Positions 18,014-26,259 are shown, counted from the stretch's first letter. The stretch: 64,000 bases of DNA from Actinomycetospora corticicola (GCF_013409505.1 NZ_JACCBN010000001.1:1364001-1428000); one strand, 5' to 3'. Made by a program: numbers and translations. Notes: generated by a model from the letters alone, not told the origin.

Positions 18014-18832
18014 TCATGCTGCCTGCACACCGGCCAGCTTGCCCGGACTGAGCTGTGCGGCGAGCCGCACCAGCGCCCCGGTCTCGGCGTCGAAGGCCGC
18101 CTGCATGACGACCGTCAGCACGCCGTCGACCCGGACGAGCACGCCGGGCGTCCCGTTGACCGGACCGACCTCGATCGTCGCCGCGGCGGCCTGGCGGGCC
18201 AGTCCGGCCACGAACCGGGCCACCCGTCCGCCGCCCTCCACCGGCCGCCGCGCCGCGCTCACCACGCCGCCGCCGTCGGACACCGCGACCGCGTCGTCGG
18301 CCAGCAGCGCCTCCAGGGCGCCGAGGTCCTGACCGGCCGCCGCGGCGAGGAAGCGGGCCAGGAGGTCGGCGACGCGCTCCGGGTCCGCCTCGAAGCGGCG
18401 CCGGCCGCGCACCCGCTCCCGCGCCCGGTGGAGGTGCTGGCGGACGGTCGCCTCGGACAGGTCGAGGAGGGTCGCGACCTCGGCGTGCGGATGCCCGAAC
18501 GCCTCGTGCAGCACGAACACCGCGCGCTCGGCGGGGGAGAGGGCCTCCATCAGCTGGAGCACCCCGAGCGAGAGGGTCTCGCGCTGCTCGGCGGTCTCCA
18601 TCGGCCCGAGGTCGGTGGCACCGGGGCCTGCCTCGGTGCGCACCGGCTCCGGCAGCCAGGGCCCGACGTAGTCGGTGCGCAGGACCCGCAGCGAGGTCAG
18701 CCGGTTCCGGCACAGGTTGACGACGACGCGGGTGAGCCAGGCGGGCGGGTCCCGCACCTCGTCCTCGGCGCCGGACCACCGCAGCCACGCGTCCTGCACG
18801 ACGTCCTGGGCCTCGTGCAGTTCACCGAGCAT
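18014..18832 (-). CDS. ECF41-type sigma factor with fused SnoaL-like C-terminal domain; 5' end abnormal
   Basis: From the ATG at 18832 it encodes 272 residues: the end of sigma region 2 (EAQDVVQDAWLRW), region 4 (LSPAERAVFVLHEAFGHPHAEV; DLSEATVRQHLHRARERV) and a SnoaL-like C-terminal domain. The ECF41 signature motifs are present: WLPEP in the linker after YVGP, and NGTPG plus VDG near the C-terminus. The conserved coding continues upstream of this ATG in the same frame (SEIFEAERGRLTGLAYR), as expected for region 2.1, but no start codon is found there: a triplicated 36-bp repeat intervenes and the natural ATG at 19011, which overlaps the oxidoreductase stop as ATGA, is out of frame. The gene is thus either damaged, shifted, or started internally. 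Confidence 0.75.
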   Translation of the reverse strand: MLGELHEAQDVVQDAWLRWSGAEDEVRDPPAWLTRVVVNLCRNRLTSLRVLRTDYVGPWLPEPVRTEAGPGATDLGPMETAEQRETLSLGVLQLMEALSPAERAVFVLHEAFGHPHAEVATLLDLSEATVRQHLHRARERVRGRRRFEADPERVADLLARFLAAAAGQDLGALEALLADDAVAVSDGGGVVSAARRPVEGGGRVARFVAGLARQAAAATIEVGPVNGTPGVLVRVDGVLTVVMQAAFDAETGALVRLAAQLSPGKLAGVQAA

Positions 18833-18884
18833 CCGGTAGGCGAGCCCGGTGAGTCGGCCGCGTTCGGCCTCGAAGATCTCGGAG

Positions 18885-18992
18885 AGACGGAGCGCAGCGG
18901 AGCTCGACCATCGTCGGGGGAGACGGAGCGCAGCGGAGCTCGACCATCGTCGGGGGAGACGGAGCGCAGCGGAGCTCGACCATCGTCGGGCG
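18885..18992. repeat. 36-bp tandem repeat, three copies
   Basis: Three head-to-tail copies beginning AGACGGAGCGCAGCGGAGCT at 18885, 18921 and 18957, each followed by CGACCATCGTCGG. The copies are nearly identical; the third diverges at its last bases. The period is 12 codons, so copy number does not change the reading frame. The repeat sits in the 5' end of the ECF41 gene, and a related 27-bp stretch occurs in the thioesterase gene near 46.98 kb. Confidence 0.95.
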
Positions 18993-19007
18993 CGACGGAG
19001 GCCGAGC

Positions 19008-20171
19008 TCATGCGCTCGTCGGGATCCAGGGGTGGCGCTGGACGCGCAGCGCGTTGACCACGACCGCCTCCTTCACCGCCGCCGCGAGCCGCCCGGTCAG
19101 CACGGCCTCCCGGGGCGAGTCGTCGGCGTGCACCAGCTGGATCAGCCCGTCCCGACGCCCCAGGCTGACGCACCGCACGGCGTACCGGAAGCGCAACGGC
19201 TCCGGCGTGGTGCCGGCGAGCAGCGCGGCGACGGTGCGCGCGGCCTGCTGGGCCTGGGGGAGTCCGGTCGCGCACGCCATGCGGAGGAGCCGGCCGTCCG
19301 CCCGGGTCGCGGCCGCCGCGTCGCCGATCGCCAGGACGTCCGCGTGCGAGGTCGAGCGGAGGTCGGGCCCGACGAGCACCCGCCCGGCGTCGTCGACGGC
19401 GAGCCCGGACCGGCGGGCGAGGTTGGGCACCGCGAAGCCCACGGTCCCGACGACGACGTCGGCCGTGACCCGCGAGCCGTCCGCCAGAACGAGGCCGTCC
19501 TCGTCGGCGGCCACCGCGCGGGCGTGCTCGCGGACGGTGACGCCGAGCCGGGCGCAGACGCGGCGCACGTGCCGGGCGCCCCGGGCGGACAGGTCGTCCT
19601 CGAGCGCCCCGGCGCCGACGAGCGTGACGCGGTGGCCGTGTTCGCCGAGCTCGGTGGCGAGCTCCAGGCCGGTGAGGCCGCTCCCCACCACCGCCACCCG
19701 ACGGGGTCCGTCGGCGAGCCGGTCGTGCAGCCGGGCCGCCCCGGCCGCCGTCGAGACGTCCTGGACGGGACCGGGGAGGGCCAGCGGGTCGGCGTGGCTG
19801 CCGAGGGCGTACACGAGCAGGTCGTAGGGCAGCGTGCCGCCGTCACGCAGCTCCACCCGGTGGCCGACGGGGTCGAGCCCCTCGGCCCGGTCGTCGACGA
19901 ACCGCACGCCGGTGCCCGCCAGCAGGTCGGTGAACCGGGGGGCCGCCGCGGCACCACCGACCGACGCCTCGTGCAGGCGGACCCGCTGGACGAAGCGGTC
20001 GCCGTCGTTGACCAGCGTGACCGTCGCGTCCGTCCGGGCCGCCAGCGCCTGCGCGGCGAGCTGTCCGGCGTACCCGCCGCCCAGGACCACCACCCGCGCC
20101 CGGGCACCCCGGCCGCGCGACCCTGTCGTCGGACTCTGTGCTCGGTCTGGAGATTGCTCCCGGATCGCCAT
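19008..20171 (-). CDS. FAD-dependent NAD(P)H oxidoreductase (type II NADH dehydrogenase-like)
   Basis: 387 residues from the ATG at 20171, which has a strong GAGGAGG ribosome-binding site. Two nucleotide-binding Rossmann motifs: VVVLGGGYAGQLAAQAL (FAD, near 25) and VAVVGSGLTGLELATELGE (NAD(P)H, near 155), plus the FAD-closing motif VLAIGDAAAA near 290. This is the pyridine nucleotide-disulfide oxidoreductase/NDH-2 layout, without an active-site Cys pair. Established work shows that ECF41 sigma genes are usually next to carboxymuconolactone decarboxylase, oxidoreductase or epimerase (COE) genes; this is the oxidoreductase of such a pair. Its stop overlaps an ATG (ATGA) for the sigma gene. Confidence 0.88.
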   Translation of the reverse strand: MAIREQSPDRAQSPTTGSRGRGARARVVVLGGGYAGQLAAQALAARTDATVTLVNDGDRFVQRVRLHEASVGGAAAAPRFTDLLAGTGVRFVDDRAEGLDPVGHRVELRDGGTLPYDLLVYALGSHADPLALPGPVQDVSTAAGAARLHDRLADGPRRVAVVGSGLTGLELATELGEHGHRVTLVGAGALEDDLSARGARHVRRVCARLGVTVREHARAVAADEDGLVLADGSRVTADVVVGTVGFAVPNLARRSGLAVDDAGRVLVGPDLRSTSHADVLAIGDAAAATRADGRLLRMACATGLPQAQQAARTVAALLAGTTPEPLRFRYAVRCVSLGRRDGLIQLVHADDSPREAVLTGRLAAAVKEAVVVNALRVQRHPWIPTSA

Positions 20172-20202
20172 CGTGGCCTCCTCGTCGTCGGTGTGCGGGG
20201 AA

Positions 20203-20229
20203 GACCGACGGCCGGGCAGCGGCGTGACA
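20203..20229 (-). promoter_or_regulatory. candidate ECF41-dependent promoter
   Basis: On the minus strand, TGTCACG (20229-20223), 16 bases, then GGTC (20206-20203), against the published ECF41 motif TGTCACA-N16-CGTC as I recall it: 6/7 and 3/4 matches with exact spacing. It lies about 30 bases before the oxidoreductase start, consistent with autoregulation of the operon by its own sigma factor. Confidence 0.6.
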
Positions 20230-20339
20230 GGAGCGGACGTGAGCCGGAGCACAGCCTGTCCGGCCCTGTCCGTTCGACCGGGTGTCGCACCGCGCTGTTT
20301 TCCGATCGACGAGCGACGGGAACCTGAACTCGATGTGAG

Positions 20340-20361
20340 GTCCGCGCGACGACGTGCGGAC
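20340..20361 (+). promoter_or_regulatory. hairpin just before the ppsA ribosome-binding site
   Basis: GTCCGCGC, a GACGAC loop, then GTGCGGAC: an 8-bp stem with one G-U pair. It ends three bases before the GGACGGAGG ribosome-binding site of the PEP synthase gene, so it could affect translation or mRNA stability. No match to a known riboswitch was recognised. Confidence 0.35.
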
Positions 20362-20380
20362 CCGGGACGGAGGGGCCGAG

Positions 20381-22759
20381 ATGGACCACGTGCGCTGGCT
20401 GGAGACGCTGTCGTCGGGTGACGTCGACGCCGTCGGGGGGAAGAACTCCTCGCTCGGCGAGATGATCCAGAACCTGGAGTCGGCGGGGGTCCGTGTCCCC
20501 GGCGGCTTCGCGACGACCGCGGACGCCTATCGCGCGTTCCTGTCGGCCAACGGCCTGGACGACCGGGTGCGGGAGCTCCTCGACGGGCTCGACCCGAACG
20601 GCGACAAGCTCGCCGAGGTGGGCGCCGCGATCCGCGACGAGTTCACCAAGGCGGAGTTCCCGGAGGACACCGCGGACGCGATCCGCGAGGCCTACGCCGA
20701 GCTGTCGCGCCGGTACGACACCGAGAACGTCGACGTCGCGGTCCGGTCGAGCGCGACCGCGGAGGACCTGCCGGACGCGAGCTTCGCGGGCCAGCAGGAC
20801 ACCTACCTCAACATCACCGGCGCCGACGCCCTGATGGCCGCCTGCAAGGACTGCTTCGCCTCGGTGTTCACCGACCGGGCGATCGCCTACCGCACCGAGC
20901 AGGGCTACGACCATCTCGACCTGGCGCTGTCGGTCGGCGTCCAGAAGATGGTCCGCTCCGACCAGGGCAGCGCCGGCGTCATGTTCACCATCGACTCGGA
21001 CACCGGCTTCCCCGACACGATCGTCATCAACGCCGCCTGGGGCCTGGGCGAGAACGTCGTCGGCGGTGAGGTCACGCCCGACCAGTACACGGTCTACAAG
21101 CCGTTCCTGGAGAACACCGCGCTCCGGCCCATCATCGAGAAGTCGGTGGGGGCGAAGGAGAAGACGATGCAGTACGCGGCCGACCCCGAGCAGGCCGGCG
21201 ACACCACCGAGAACGTCGACACCCCGCCCGAGCAGCGCAGCCGCTTCGTCCTCACCGACGACGACATCCTCGAGCTCGCCCGCTGGGGCACGACGATCGA
21301 GAAGCACTACGACCGCCCGATGGACATCGAGTGGGCCCGAGACGGCCGGACCGGGGAGATGTTCGTCGTCCAGGCCCGCCCCGAGACCGTGCAGTCGAAC
21401 GCCGGCGCCGGGACGCTGCAGACCTACCGGCTCGACGAGACCGGCACGGTCCTCGTCAGCGGCCTCGCGATCGGGCAGGCCGTCGCCTCCGGCGCGGTGC
21501 AGCGCATCGCCTCGGCCGACGACATCGACACCTTCGAGGAGGGCCGGGTCCTCGTCACCGAGATGACCGACCCGGACTGGGTGCCGATCATGCGCAAGGC
21601 CGCGGCCATCGTCACCGACCGCGGCGGGCGCACCTCGCACGCCGCGATCGTCTCCCGCGAGCTCGGCGTGCCCGCCATCGTCGGGACGGGCGACGCCACG
21701 GCGACGCTCTCCGACGAGCAGGAGGTCACGATCTCCTGCGTCGAGGGCGACCAGGGTCAGGTCTACGAGGGGCTGCTCGAGTACACCGTCGAGGACCTCT
21801 CGCTCGACGACGTCCCCGAGACCCGCACGCGCGTGATGATGAACATCGGCAACCCGGCCGCCGCCATGCAGTGGTGGCGGCTGCCGGCCCACGGCATCGG
21901 GCTCGCGCGCGTCGAGTACCTCGTCAACAACGTCATCCAGGCCCACCCGCTGGCCCTGCTGCACCCCGACCGCATCGACGACGAGGCCCGCGCCCGGATC
22001 GAGGAGCTCACCGAGGGCTACGACTCGAACGAGGAGTACTTCGTCGAGCAGATGGCGCGGGGCATCGGCGTCATCGCCGCGTCCCAGTACCCCGAACCCG
22101 TCGTCGTACGGCTGTCGGACTTCAAGACCAACGAGTACGCGGGCCTCATCGGCGGGACGACGTTCGAGCCGGAGGAGGAGAACCCGATGCTCGGGTGGCG
22201 CGGGGCCTCGCGCTACTACAGCGACGACTACGCCGAGGCGTTCGTCCTCGAGTGCCGGGCGCTGCACCGCGTGCGCATCGAGATGGGCTTCACCAACGTC
22301 ATCGTCATGGTGCCGTTCTGCCGCACCCCCGACGAGGCCGACCGCGTCCTGGAGATCCTCGCCGAGAACGGTCTGAAGCGCGGTGAGGACGAGCTGCAGG
22401 TCTACGTGATGGCGGAGATCCCGTCGAACGTGCTGCAGGCCGACGAGTTCGCCGAGCGCTTCGACGGCTTCTCCATCGGCTCCAACGACCTCACCCAGCT
22501 CACCCTCGGGATCGGCCGCGACGACGACCGCCTCTCGCATTTGTTCGACGAGCGCAACCCCGCCGTCAAGAAGATGATCTCGATGCTCATCGAGACGGCG
22601 CACGCGCACGGTCGGTACGTCGGCATCTGCGGCCAGGGTCCGTCGGACCACCCGGAGCTCGCCGAGTTCCTGGTGGAGCAGGGCATCGACTCGATGTCGC
22701 TGAACCCCGACAGCGTGCTCACCGTGATCGAGAAGGTCGCGGCGGCGGAGAAGAAGTAG
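20381..22759 (+). CDS. ppsA: phosphoenolpyruvate synthase
   Basis: 792 residues, the normal length of PEP synthase; the start follows GGACGGAGG at a good distance. The N-terminal ATP-grasp domain has GGKNSSLGEMI and VAVRSSATAEDLPDASFAGQ; the swivelling domain carries the phospho-histidine in TDRGGRTSHAAIVSREL; the C-terminal PEP/pyruvate barrel has MLGWRGASRYYS, FSIGSNDLTQLTLGIGRD and the catalytic Cys in YVGICGQGPSD. The enzyme makes PEP, AMP and phosphate from pyruvate and ATP, the entry to gluconeogenesis from pyruvate or lactate. No PEP synthase regulatory protein is adjacent. Confidence 0.96.
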   Translation: MDHVRWLETLSSGDVDAVGGKNSSLGEMIQNLESAGVRVPGGFATTADAYRAFLSANGLDDRVRELLDGLDPNGDKLAEVGAAIRDEFTKAEFPEDTADAIREAYAELSRRYDTENVDVAVRSSATAEDLPDASFAGQQDTYLNITGADALMAACKDCFASVFTDRAIAYRTEQGYDHLDLALSVGVQKMVRSDQGSAGVMFTIDSDTGFPDTIVINAAWGLGENVVGGEVTPDQYTVYKPFLENTALRPIIEKSVGAKEKTMQYAADPEQAGDTTENVDTPPEQRSRFVLTDDDILELARWGTTIEKHYDRPMDIEWARDGRTGEMFVVQARPETVQSNAGAGTLQTYRLDETGTVLVSGLAIGQAVASGAVQRIASADDIDTFEEGRVLVTEMTDPDWVPIMRKAAAIVTDRGGRTSHAAIVSRELGVPAIVGTGDATATLSDEQEVTISCVEGDQGQVYEGLLEYTVEDLSLDDVPETRTRVMMNIGNPAAAMQWWRLPAHGIGLARVEYLVNNVIQAHPLALLHPDRIDDEARARIEELTEGYDSNEEYFVEQMARGIGVIAASQYPEPVVVRLSDFKTNEYAGLIGGTTFEPEEENPMLGWRGASRYYSDDYAEAFVLECRALHRVRIEMGFTNVIVMVPFCRTPDEADRVLEILAENGLKRGEDELQVYVMAEIPSNVLQADEFAERFDGFSIGSNDLTQLTLGIGRDDDRLSHLFDERNPAVKKMISMLIETAHAHGRYVGICGQGPSDHPELAEFLVEQGIDSMSLNPDSVLTVIEKVAAAEKK

Positions 22760-22787
22760 TTCGACAGCGCCGCGAGAATCGTCGGTG

Positions 22788-23540
22788 ATGCTCACCGACG
22801 ACGAGATCCGGCGCTTTCGTGACGACGGGTTCGTCGCGGTCCGCGGGGCGTTCCCGCGGGCCGTGGCGGACGCCTGCGCGGCGGAGATCTGGGCGGCGCT
22901 GCCGGAGTCCCCGGGCGACCCCTCCACCTGGACCGTGCCGGTCCGCCGCCTCGACGGGTTCGGGACGCCGCCGTTCGCCACGGCCGCGCGGGCGCCCGTG
23001 CTGCACGAGGCGTTCGACCAGCTCGTCGGCCTCGGCCGGTGGGTCCCGCGGACGGGGCTCGGCACGATCCCGGTCCGCTTCCCCTCGACCGGGGAGCCGG
23101 GCGACGACGGGTGGCACCTCGAGGGGAACTTCGCCGGTCCCGACGGCGGGCCGCGCGTCGACCTGCGCTGCCACGGCCGGGCGCTGCTGATGCTGTTCCT
23201 GTTCGCCGACGTCGGACCGGACGACGCACCGACCCGCATCCGGGTCGGGTCGCACCTCGACGTCCCGCCCTTCCTCGCCGACGCCGGCGACGAGGGGCGG
23301 GAGTGGATGGCCGTGTGCCGGGACGTGGTGCCGGCCTCGGCGGACCGGCCGGTGGCCACCGCACACGGGGCGGCGGGCGACGTGTTCCTCTGCCACCCGT
23401 TCCTCGTCCACGCCGCCCAGCCGCACCACGGGACGCGGCCTCGGCTGATGGCCCAGCCGCCACTCGAGCCGACCGGCCCCGTCGACCTGGAGTCGCCGTA
23501 CCCGGTCGCGGCGGCGATCCGCGCGGGCCTGGGGTCCTGA
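22788..23540 (+). CDS. phytanoyl-CoA dioxygenase (PhyH)-like protein
   Basis: About 250 residues; GTG at 22785 and ATG at 22788 are both possible starts. It begins with the family opening LTDDEIRRFRDDGFVAVRGAF and ends with the distal His segment HPFLVHAAQPHHGTRPRLMAQPP, whose His and Arg would bind Fe(II) and 2-oxoglutarate. The proximal HxD pair is not clear: the corresponding region reads GWHLEGNF, with Glu after His. The enzyme may still be an Fe/2OG hydroxylase but this pair deserves a check. It follows ppsA closely; no shared function is apparent. Confidence 0.75.
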   Translation: MLTDDEIRRFRDDGFVAVRGAFPRAVADACAAEIWAALPESPGDPSTWTVPVRRLDGFGTPPFATAARAPVLHEAFDQLVGLGRWVPRTGLGTIPVRFPSTGEPGDDGWHLEGNFAGPDGGPRVDLRCHGRALLMLFLFADVGPDDAPTRIRVGSHLDVPPFLADAGDEGREWMAVCRDVVPASADRPVATAHGAAGDVFLCHPFLVHAAQPHHGTRPRLMAQPPLEPTGPVDLESPYPVAAAIRAGLGS

Positions 23541-23547
23541 CGGCGGG

Positions 23548-23922
23548 TCAGGCCATCCAGGGCGGGACGGTGGGTTCGCCGCCGGGGACCACGGCGTGTG
23601 CGGCGCCCGGGCCGGTGACCAGGGCGACGAGCCCGCCGTCGGGGTCGGCGTGAATCCGACGGGTCCTCCCGGCGGCGAGCACGACCGAGTCGCCCGGTCC
23701 GACGTCGTGGTTCCCGTCGTCGGTGTCCACCTGCGCCCGTCCGCGCAGGACGGTCCACACCTGCTCGCCGTCCATGGTGTGCACCGGCCCGTGGGCGGCC
23801 GGTGCCATCTCCACCTGCCAGAGAGCCTGGGCGCTGCCCCCGAGGGACGGGGACGCATAGGTCGTCATCACGGCGTTGGGGGTCTCGGTGCGGCGGGTCT
23901 CGGTACGACGGATGACGGTCAC
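23548..23922 (-). CDS. small cupin-domain protein
   Basis: 124 residues from a GTG preceded by GAGGAG; an upstream TTG at 23949 lies in the operator region and is less likely. It has a single beta-barrel with HGPVHTMDGEQVWTVLRGRAQV (cupin motif 1, His residues and Glu kept) and GPGDSVVLAAGRTRRIHADP (motif 2, His kept). It probably binds one metal ion. The gene diverges from a MarR gene with two identical 13-bp sites between them, so it is likely the main target of that regulator. Confidence 0.8.
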   Translation of the reverse strand: MTVIRRTETRRTETPNAVMTTYASPSLGGSAQALWQVEMAPAAHGPVHTMDGEQVWTVLRGRAQVDTDDGNHDVGPGDSVVLAAGRTRRIHADPDGGLVALVTGPGAAHAVVPGGEPTVPPWMA

Positions 23923-23947
23923 GGGATGCTCCTCGGTAGGGTCGGTC

Positions 23948-23989
23948 AACCAGGTTGTCTGTCGAGGAAAACGGTAAACCAGGTTGTCT
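23948..23989. promoter_or_regulatory. two identical operator half-palindromes between cupin and marR genes
   Basis: AACCAGGTTGTCT occurs exactly twice, at 23948-23960 and 23977-23989, 29 bases apart. Its core AACC-A-GGTT is palindromic. Near three helical turns of spacing and a place between divergent start codons fit binding by the adjacent MarR protein. Confidence 0.7.
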
Positions 23990-24007
23990 TCCAGGGGAAG
24001 TGGTCCG

Positions 24008-24478
24008 ATGTCGGGCGGTGAGCTCGCCCTGCGCCTGCTCGCGGCGTTCCGGGGGCTCGTCGACGACGTGCACGCCGAGCTCGCCGCGCACGGTCACCCG
24101 GGGGTCCGACCGGCGCACGGCTTCGCGCTGCAGGCGATCGGGTCCGGCGGGGCGACCGCGGGCGAGCTCGCGCTCCGCCTGGGCGTCAGCAAACAGGCCG
24201 CGGGCAAGACGGTCGACGGCCTGGCCGCGCTGGGTTACGTCGAACGCGCTGTGGACCCCGCGGACGCACGCCGCAAGGTCGTCGGCCTGACCGCCGCCGG
24301 ACGTGAGGTGCTCGACCTGTCGGGCCGCGCCTTCGACCGCGCCCGGGGCGGACGCCTGGCGGGGGTCGACGCCGCGCAGGTGGCGGCCTTCGAGCAGGTG
24401 CTCCGAGCCCTGACCGACGGCGACGCCCCGGGGTTCGACGCCGCCTCGTGGCTGGCCGGCCCTGACCCGTCGTCCTGA
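24008..24478 (+). CDS. MarR-family transcriptional regulator
   Basis: 156 residues from the ATG at 24008 (after AGGGGAAG). Winged helix: HGFALQAIGSGGATAGELA, then RLGVSKQAAGKTVDGLAALGYV as helix-turn-helix, and a wing with DPADARRKVVGLTAAG, the DxRxxR pattern of MarR proteins. It is divergent from the cupin gene and probably represses both through the twin sites upstream. The inducer is unknown. Confidence 0.88.
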   Translation: MSGGELALRLLAAFRGLVDDVHAELAAHGHPGVRPAHGFALQAIGSGGATAGELALRLGVSKQAAGKTVDGLAALGYVERAVDPADARRKVVGLTAAGREVLDLSGRAFDRARGGRLAGVDAAQVAAFEQVLRALTDGDAPGFDAASWLAGPDPSS

Positions 24479-24562
24479 CGGAACCATCAGCCGTCGTCGG
24501 TGCAGCATCAGCACGTGCGGCGAGATCTTGGTCCTCGCTGCGACCTGGGGTGGGATTCCGGC

Positions 24563-24808
24563 ATGGACGTCTGGATCGCCGAGGTCGGGGCCGAGAACGC
24601 CGAACTGCTCGCCACGCGGAGCCGCACCTCGGTGCTGGCCCGGGAGTACCGCCCGGAGGACCTCGGCGACGGTCGCATCCGCTACTCGAAGCGCGCCCTC
24701 GGGGCCTCACGGGAGCTCTCCGAGGAGGAGGAGGGCGCGATCACCGACGACGCCGAGGGCCTGCGGGTGTGGGTCGGCGACGACGCCTACGACCTCGAGG
24801 AGGTCTGA
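24563..24808 (+). CDS. small acidic protein of unknown function
   Basis: 81 residues from the ATG at 24563 (MDVWIAEVGAENAELLATRS). Soluble and acidic, with an EEEEG run and no membrane helix or signal. I do not recognise a family. Codon use matches its neighbours, which supports real coding. The last 22 bases overlap, head-on, the 3' end of the methyltransferase gene on the opposite strand. Confidence 0.6.
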   Translation: MDVWIAEVGAENAELLATRSRTSVLAREYRPEDLGDGRIRYSKRALGASRELSEEEEGAITDDAEGLRVWVGDDAYDLEEV

Positions 24809-25443
24809 GCGGGCGCCTGCCGTCGGACGCGCGCCAGCACGGCCGGCAGGTCCACCAGCTCGCCGAGCGCGACGCCGGTGGAGGCCTCCTGGCCGGCGTG
24901 GGTGACCCGCCCGCGGTAGGTGCTCGTCGAGACCTCCTCGACGTGCCAGTCCGGGGTGCGGAACGCCGCGGTGAGGTCGTCGTCGTCGATCTGCGGCCCG
25001 AAGCCGGGGCCGCGGGTCGACAGCGCGAGCACGACCACCCGGCCGCCGGGCTCCACCACGTCGGTGAGCGCCGCCGCGTAGCGGGCGCGGTCCTCGGCGC
25101 CGAAGACGTGGAACAGGGCGCTGTCGAGCACGGTGGCGAAGCGTCCGAGCCCGGCCGGGTCGAACGCGTCGGCGACGACGAAGGACGCGTCGACCCCGGC
25201 TGCGCGTGCCCGCGCGCGGGCCAGCTCGACCGCCGCGGGGGAGGCGTCGGCGCCCAGCACCTCGTAGCCGAGCCGCGCCAACAGGATCGTGTGCTCGCCC
25301 GCCCCGCACCCGAGGTCGAGCACCGGCCCGACGACGGCGCCGGTGCGTTCGAGGTCGACGACGGCGGGCTGCGGGGCTCCGATCACCCAGGGCGGTTCCC
25401 CGGTGCGGTAGGCCTCGTCGAAGGTGGACGGCGGCGTGGTCAT
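24787..25443 (-). CDS. class I SAM-dependent methyltransferase (TehB/thiopurine-type)
   Basis: 218 residues from the ATG at 25443, with GGGAGGACC ribosome-binding site. It opens with the phrase YRTGEPPWVIGAPQPAVVDL, common in small actinobacterial methyltransferases, then motif I VLDLGCGAGEHTILLA (about 41-56), the acidic residue in VLGADASPAAVELARA and VLDSALFHVFG. The family includes thiol/tellurite methyltransferases; the true substrate cannot be told. Divergent from the GntR gene across a palindrome. Confidence 0.87.
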   Translation of the reverse strand: MTTPPSTFDEAYRTGEPPWVIGAPQPAVVDLERTGAVVGPVLDLGCGAGEHTILLARLGYEVLGADASPAAVELARARARAAGVDASFVVADAFDPAGLGRFATVLDSALFHVFGAEDRARYAAALTDVVEPGGRVVVLALSTRGPGFGPQIDDDDLTAAFRTPDWHVEEVSTSTYRGRVTHAGQEASTGVALGELVDLPAVLARVRRQAPAQTSSRS

Positions 25444-25521
25444 GGCAGGTCCTCCCGGCGGTGCGTGATCGCTCGGGAGCAGCGTGCGACCTGAAGGGCG
25501 CTCGAGGTCAAGCTCGCCGAC

Positions 25522-25534
25522 ATCGTTCAACGAT
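25522..25534. promoter_or_regulatory. 13-bp palindrome before the gntR gene
   Basis: ATCGTTCAACGAT: perfect ATCGTT-C-AACGAT inverted repeat, 25 bases before the gntR start and between two divergent genes. Size and symmetry fit an FCD-type GntR dimer site. Confidence 0.6.
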
Positions 25535-25558
25535 CCGGCGAGTCGTACGCTGGCGATC

Positions 25559-26251
25559 GTGACCGACCCCGCCGGCCCCGCGCTCGAGGCGCTGGCGCGC
25601 GTGCGCACCGTGCAGACGTCCTCGACGGCGGAGCGGGTGGCCGACGCGGTGCGCGAGCAGGTGGTCGAGGGGCTGCTGCTGCCGGGGGTGCGGCTGCCGG
25701 AGCAGGCGTTGTGCGACGCCCTCTCGGTCTCGCGGAACACGCTGCGCGAGGCGTTCAGCCAGCTCATCGCCGAACGGATCCTCACGCGCGAACAGCACCG
25801 CGGGGTGTTCGTGGCGACGCCGGGGGTCGCCGACGTCCGCGACGTCTATCGCGCGCGGCGCCTCGTCGAGCCCGCCGCCGTGCGGCGGGGGACGCAGGTC
25901 GACGACCCGGCCGGGGTCAAGGCCCTGCGCGCCGCCGTCGAGGAGGGACGGGCGGCGGCGGCCGGGCGGGACTGGGCCGGCGTGGCGGACGCGAACCAGC
26001 ACTTCCACCGCGCCGTGGTCGGCCTGGCCGGCAGCGCCCGGCTCGACGCCTGGATGGCGCTGCTCCTCGCCGAGATGCGGTTGATCTTCCACCGGGTCGG
26101 CGCGGTCGAGGACTTCCACGCGCCCTACCTCGAGCGCAACGCCATGGTGGCCGACCTCGTGGAGCAGGGTCGGCCCGACGAGGCCGCGACCGAGCTGGAG
26201 GCCTACCTCGCCGACGCCGAGGCCCGCATCGTGGGCGCCCTCGGGGGCTGA
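25559..26251 (+). CDS. GntR-family regulator, FCD subgroup
   Basis: 230 residues from a GTG. The N-terminal winged helix reads VADAVREQVVEGLLLPGVRLPEQ then ALSVSRNTLREAFSQLIAERIL; the rest is an all-helical FCD ligand domain with the metal-binding pattern D/N...H...H (DANQHFHRAVV). The last metal His is in a less certain position. These regulators respond to organic acids. It faces the MFS gene tail to tail, so it may sense a compound carried by that transporter, but it does not share a promoter with it. Confidence 0.88.
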   Translation: MTDPAGPALEALARVRTVQTSSTAERVADAVREQVVEGLLLPGVRLPEQALCDALSVSRNTLREAFSQLIAERILTREQHRGVFVATPGVADVRDVYRARRLVEPAAVRRGTQVDDPAGVKALRAAVEEGRAAAAGRDWAGVADANQHFHRAVVGLAGSARLDAWMALLLAEMRLIFHRVGAVEDFHAPYLERNAMVADLVEQGRPDEAATELEAYLADAEARIVGALGG

Positions 26252-26259
26252 CCCGCGGG

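Noticed and set aside
18885..18992. Regularly spaced repeat resembling a CRISPR array
   Set aside because: The 36-bp units are directly adjacent with no spacers, and no cas genes are present.
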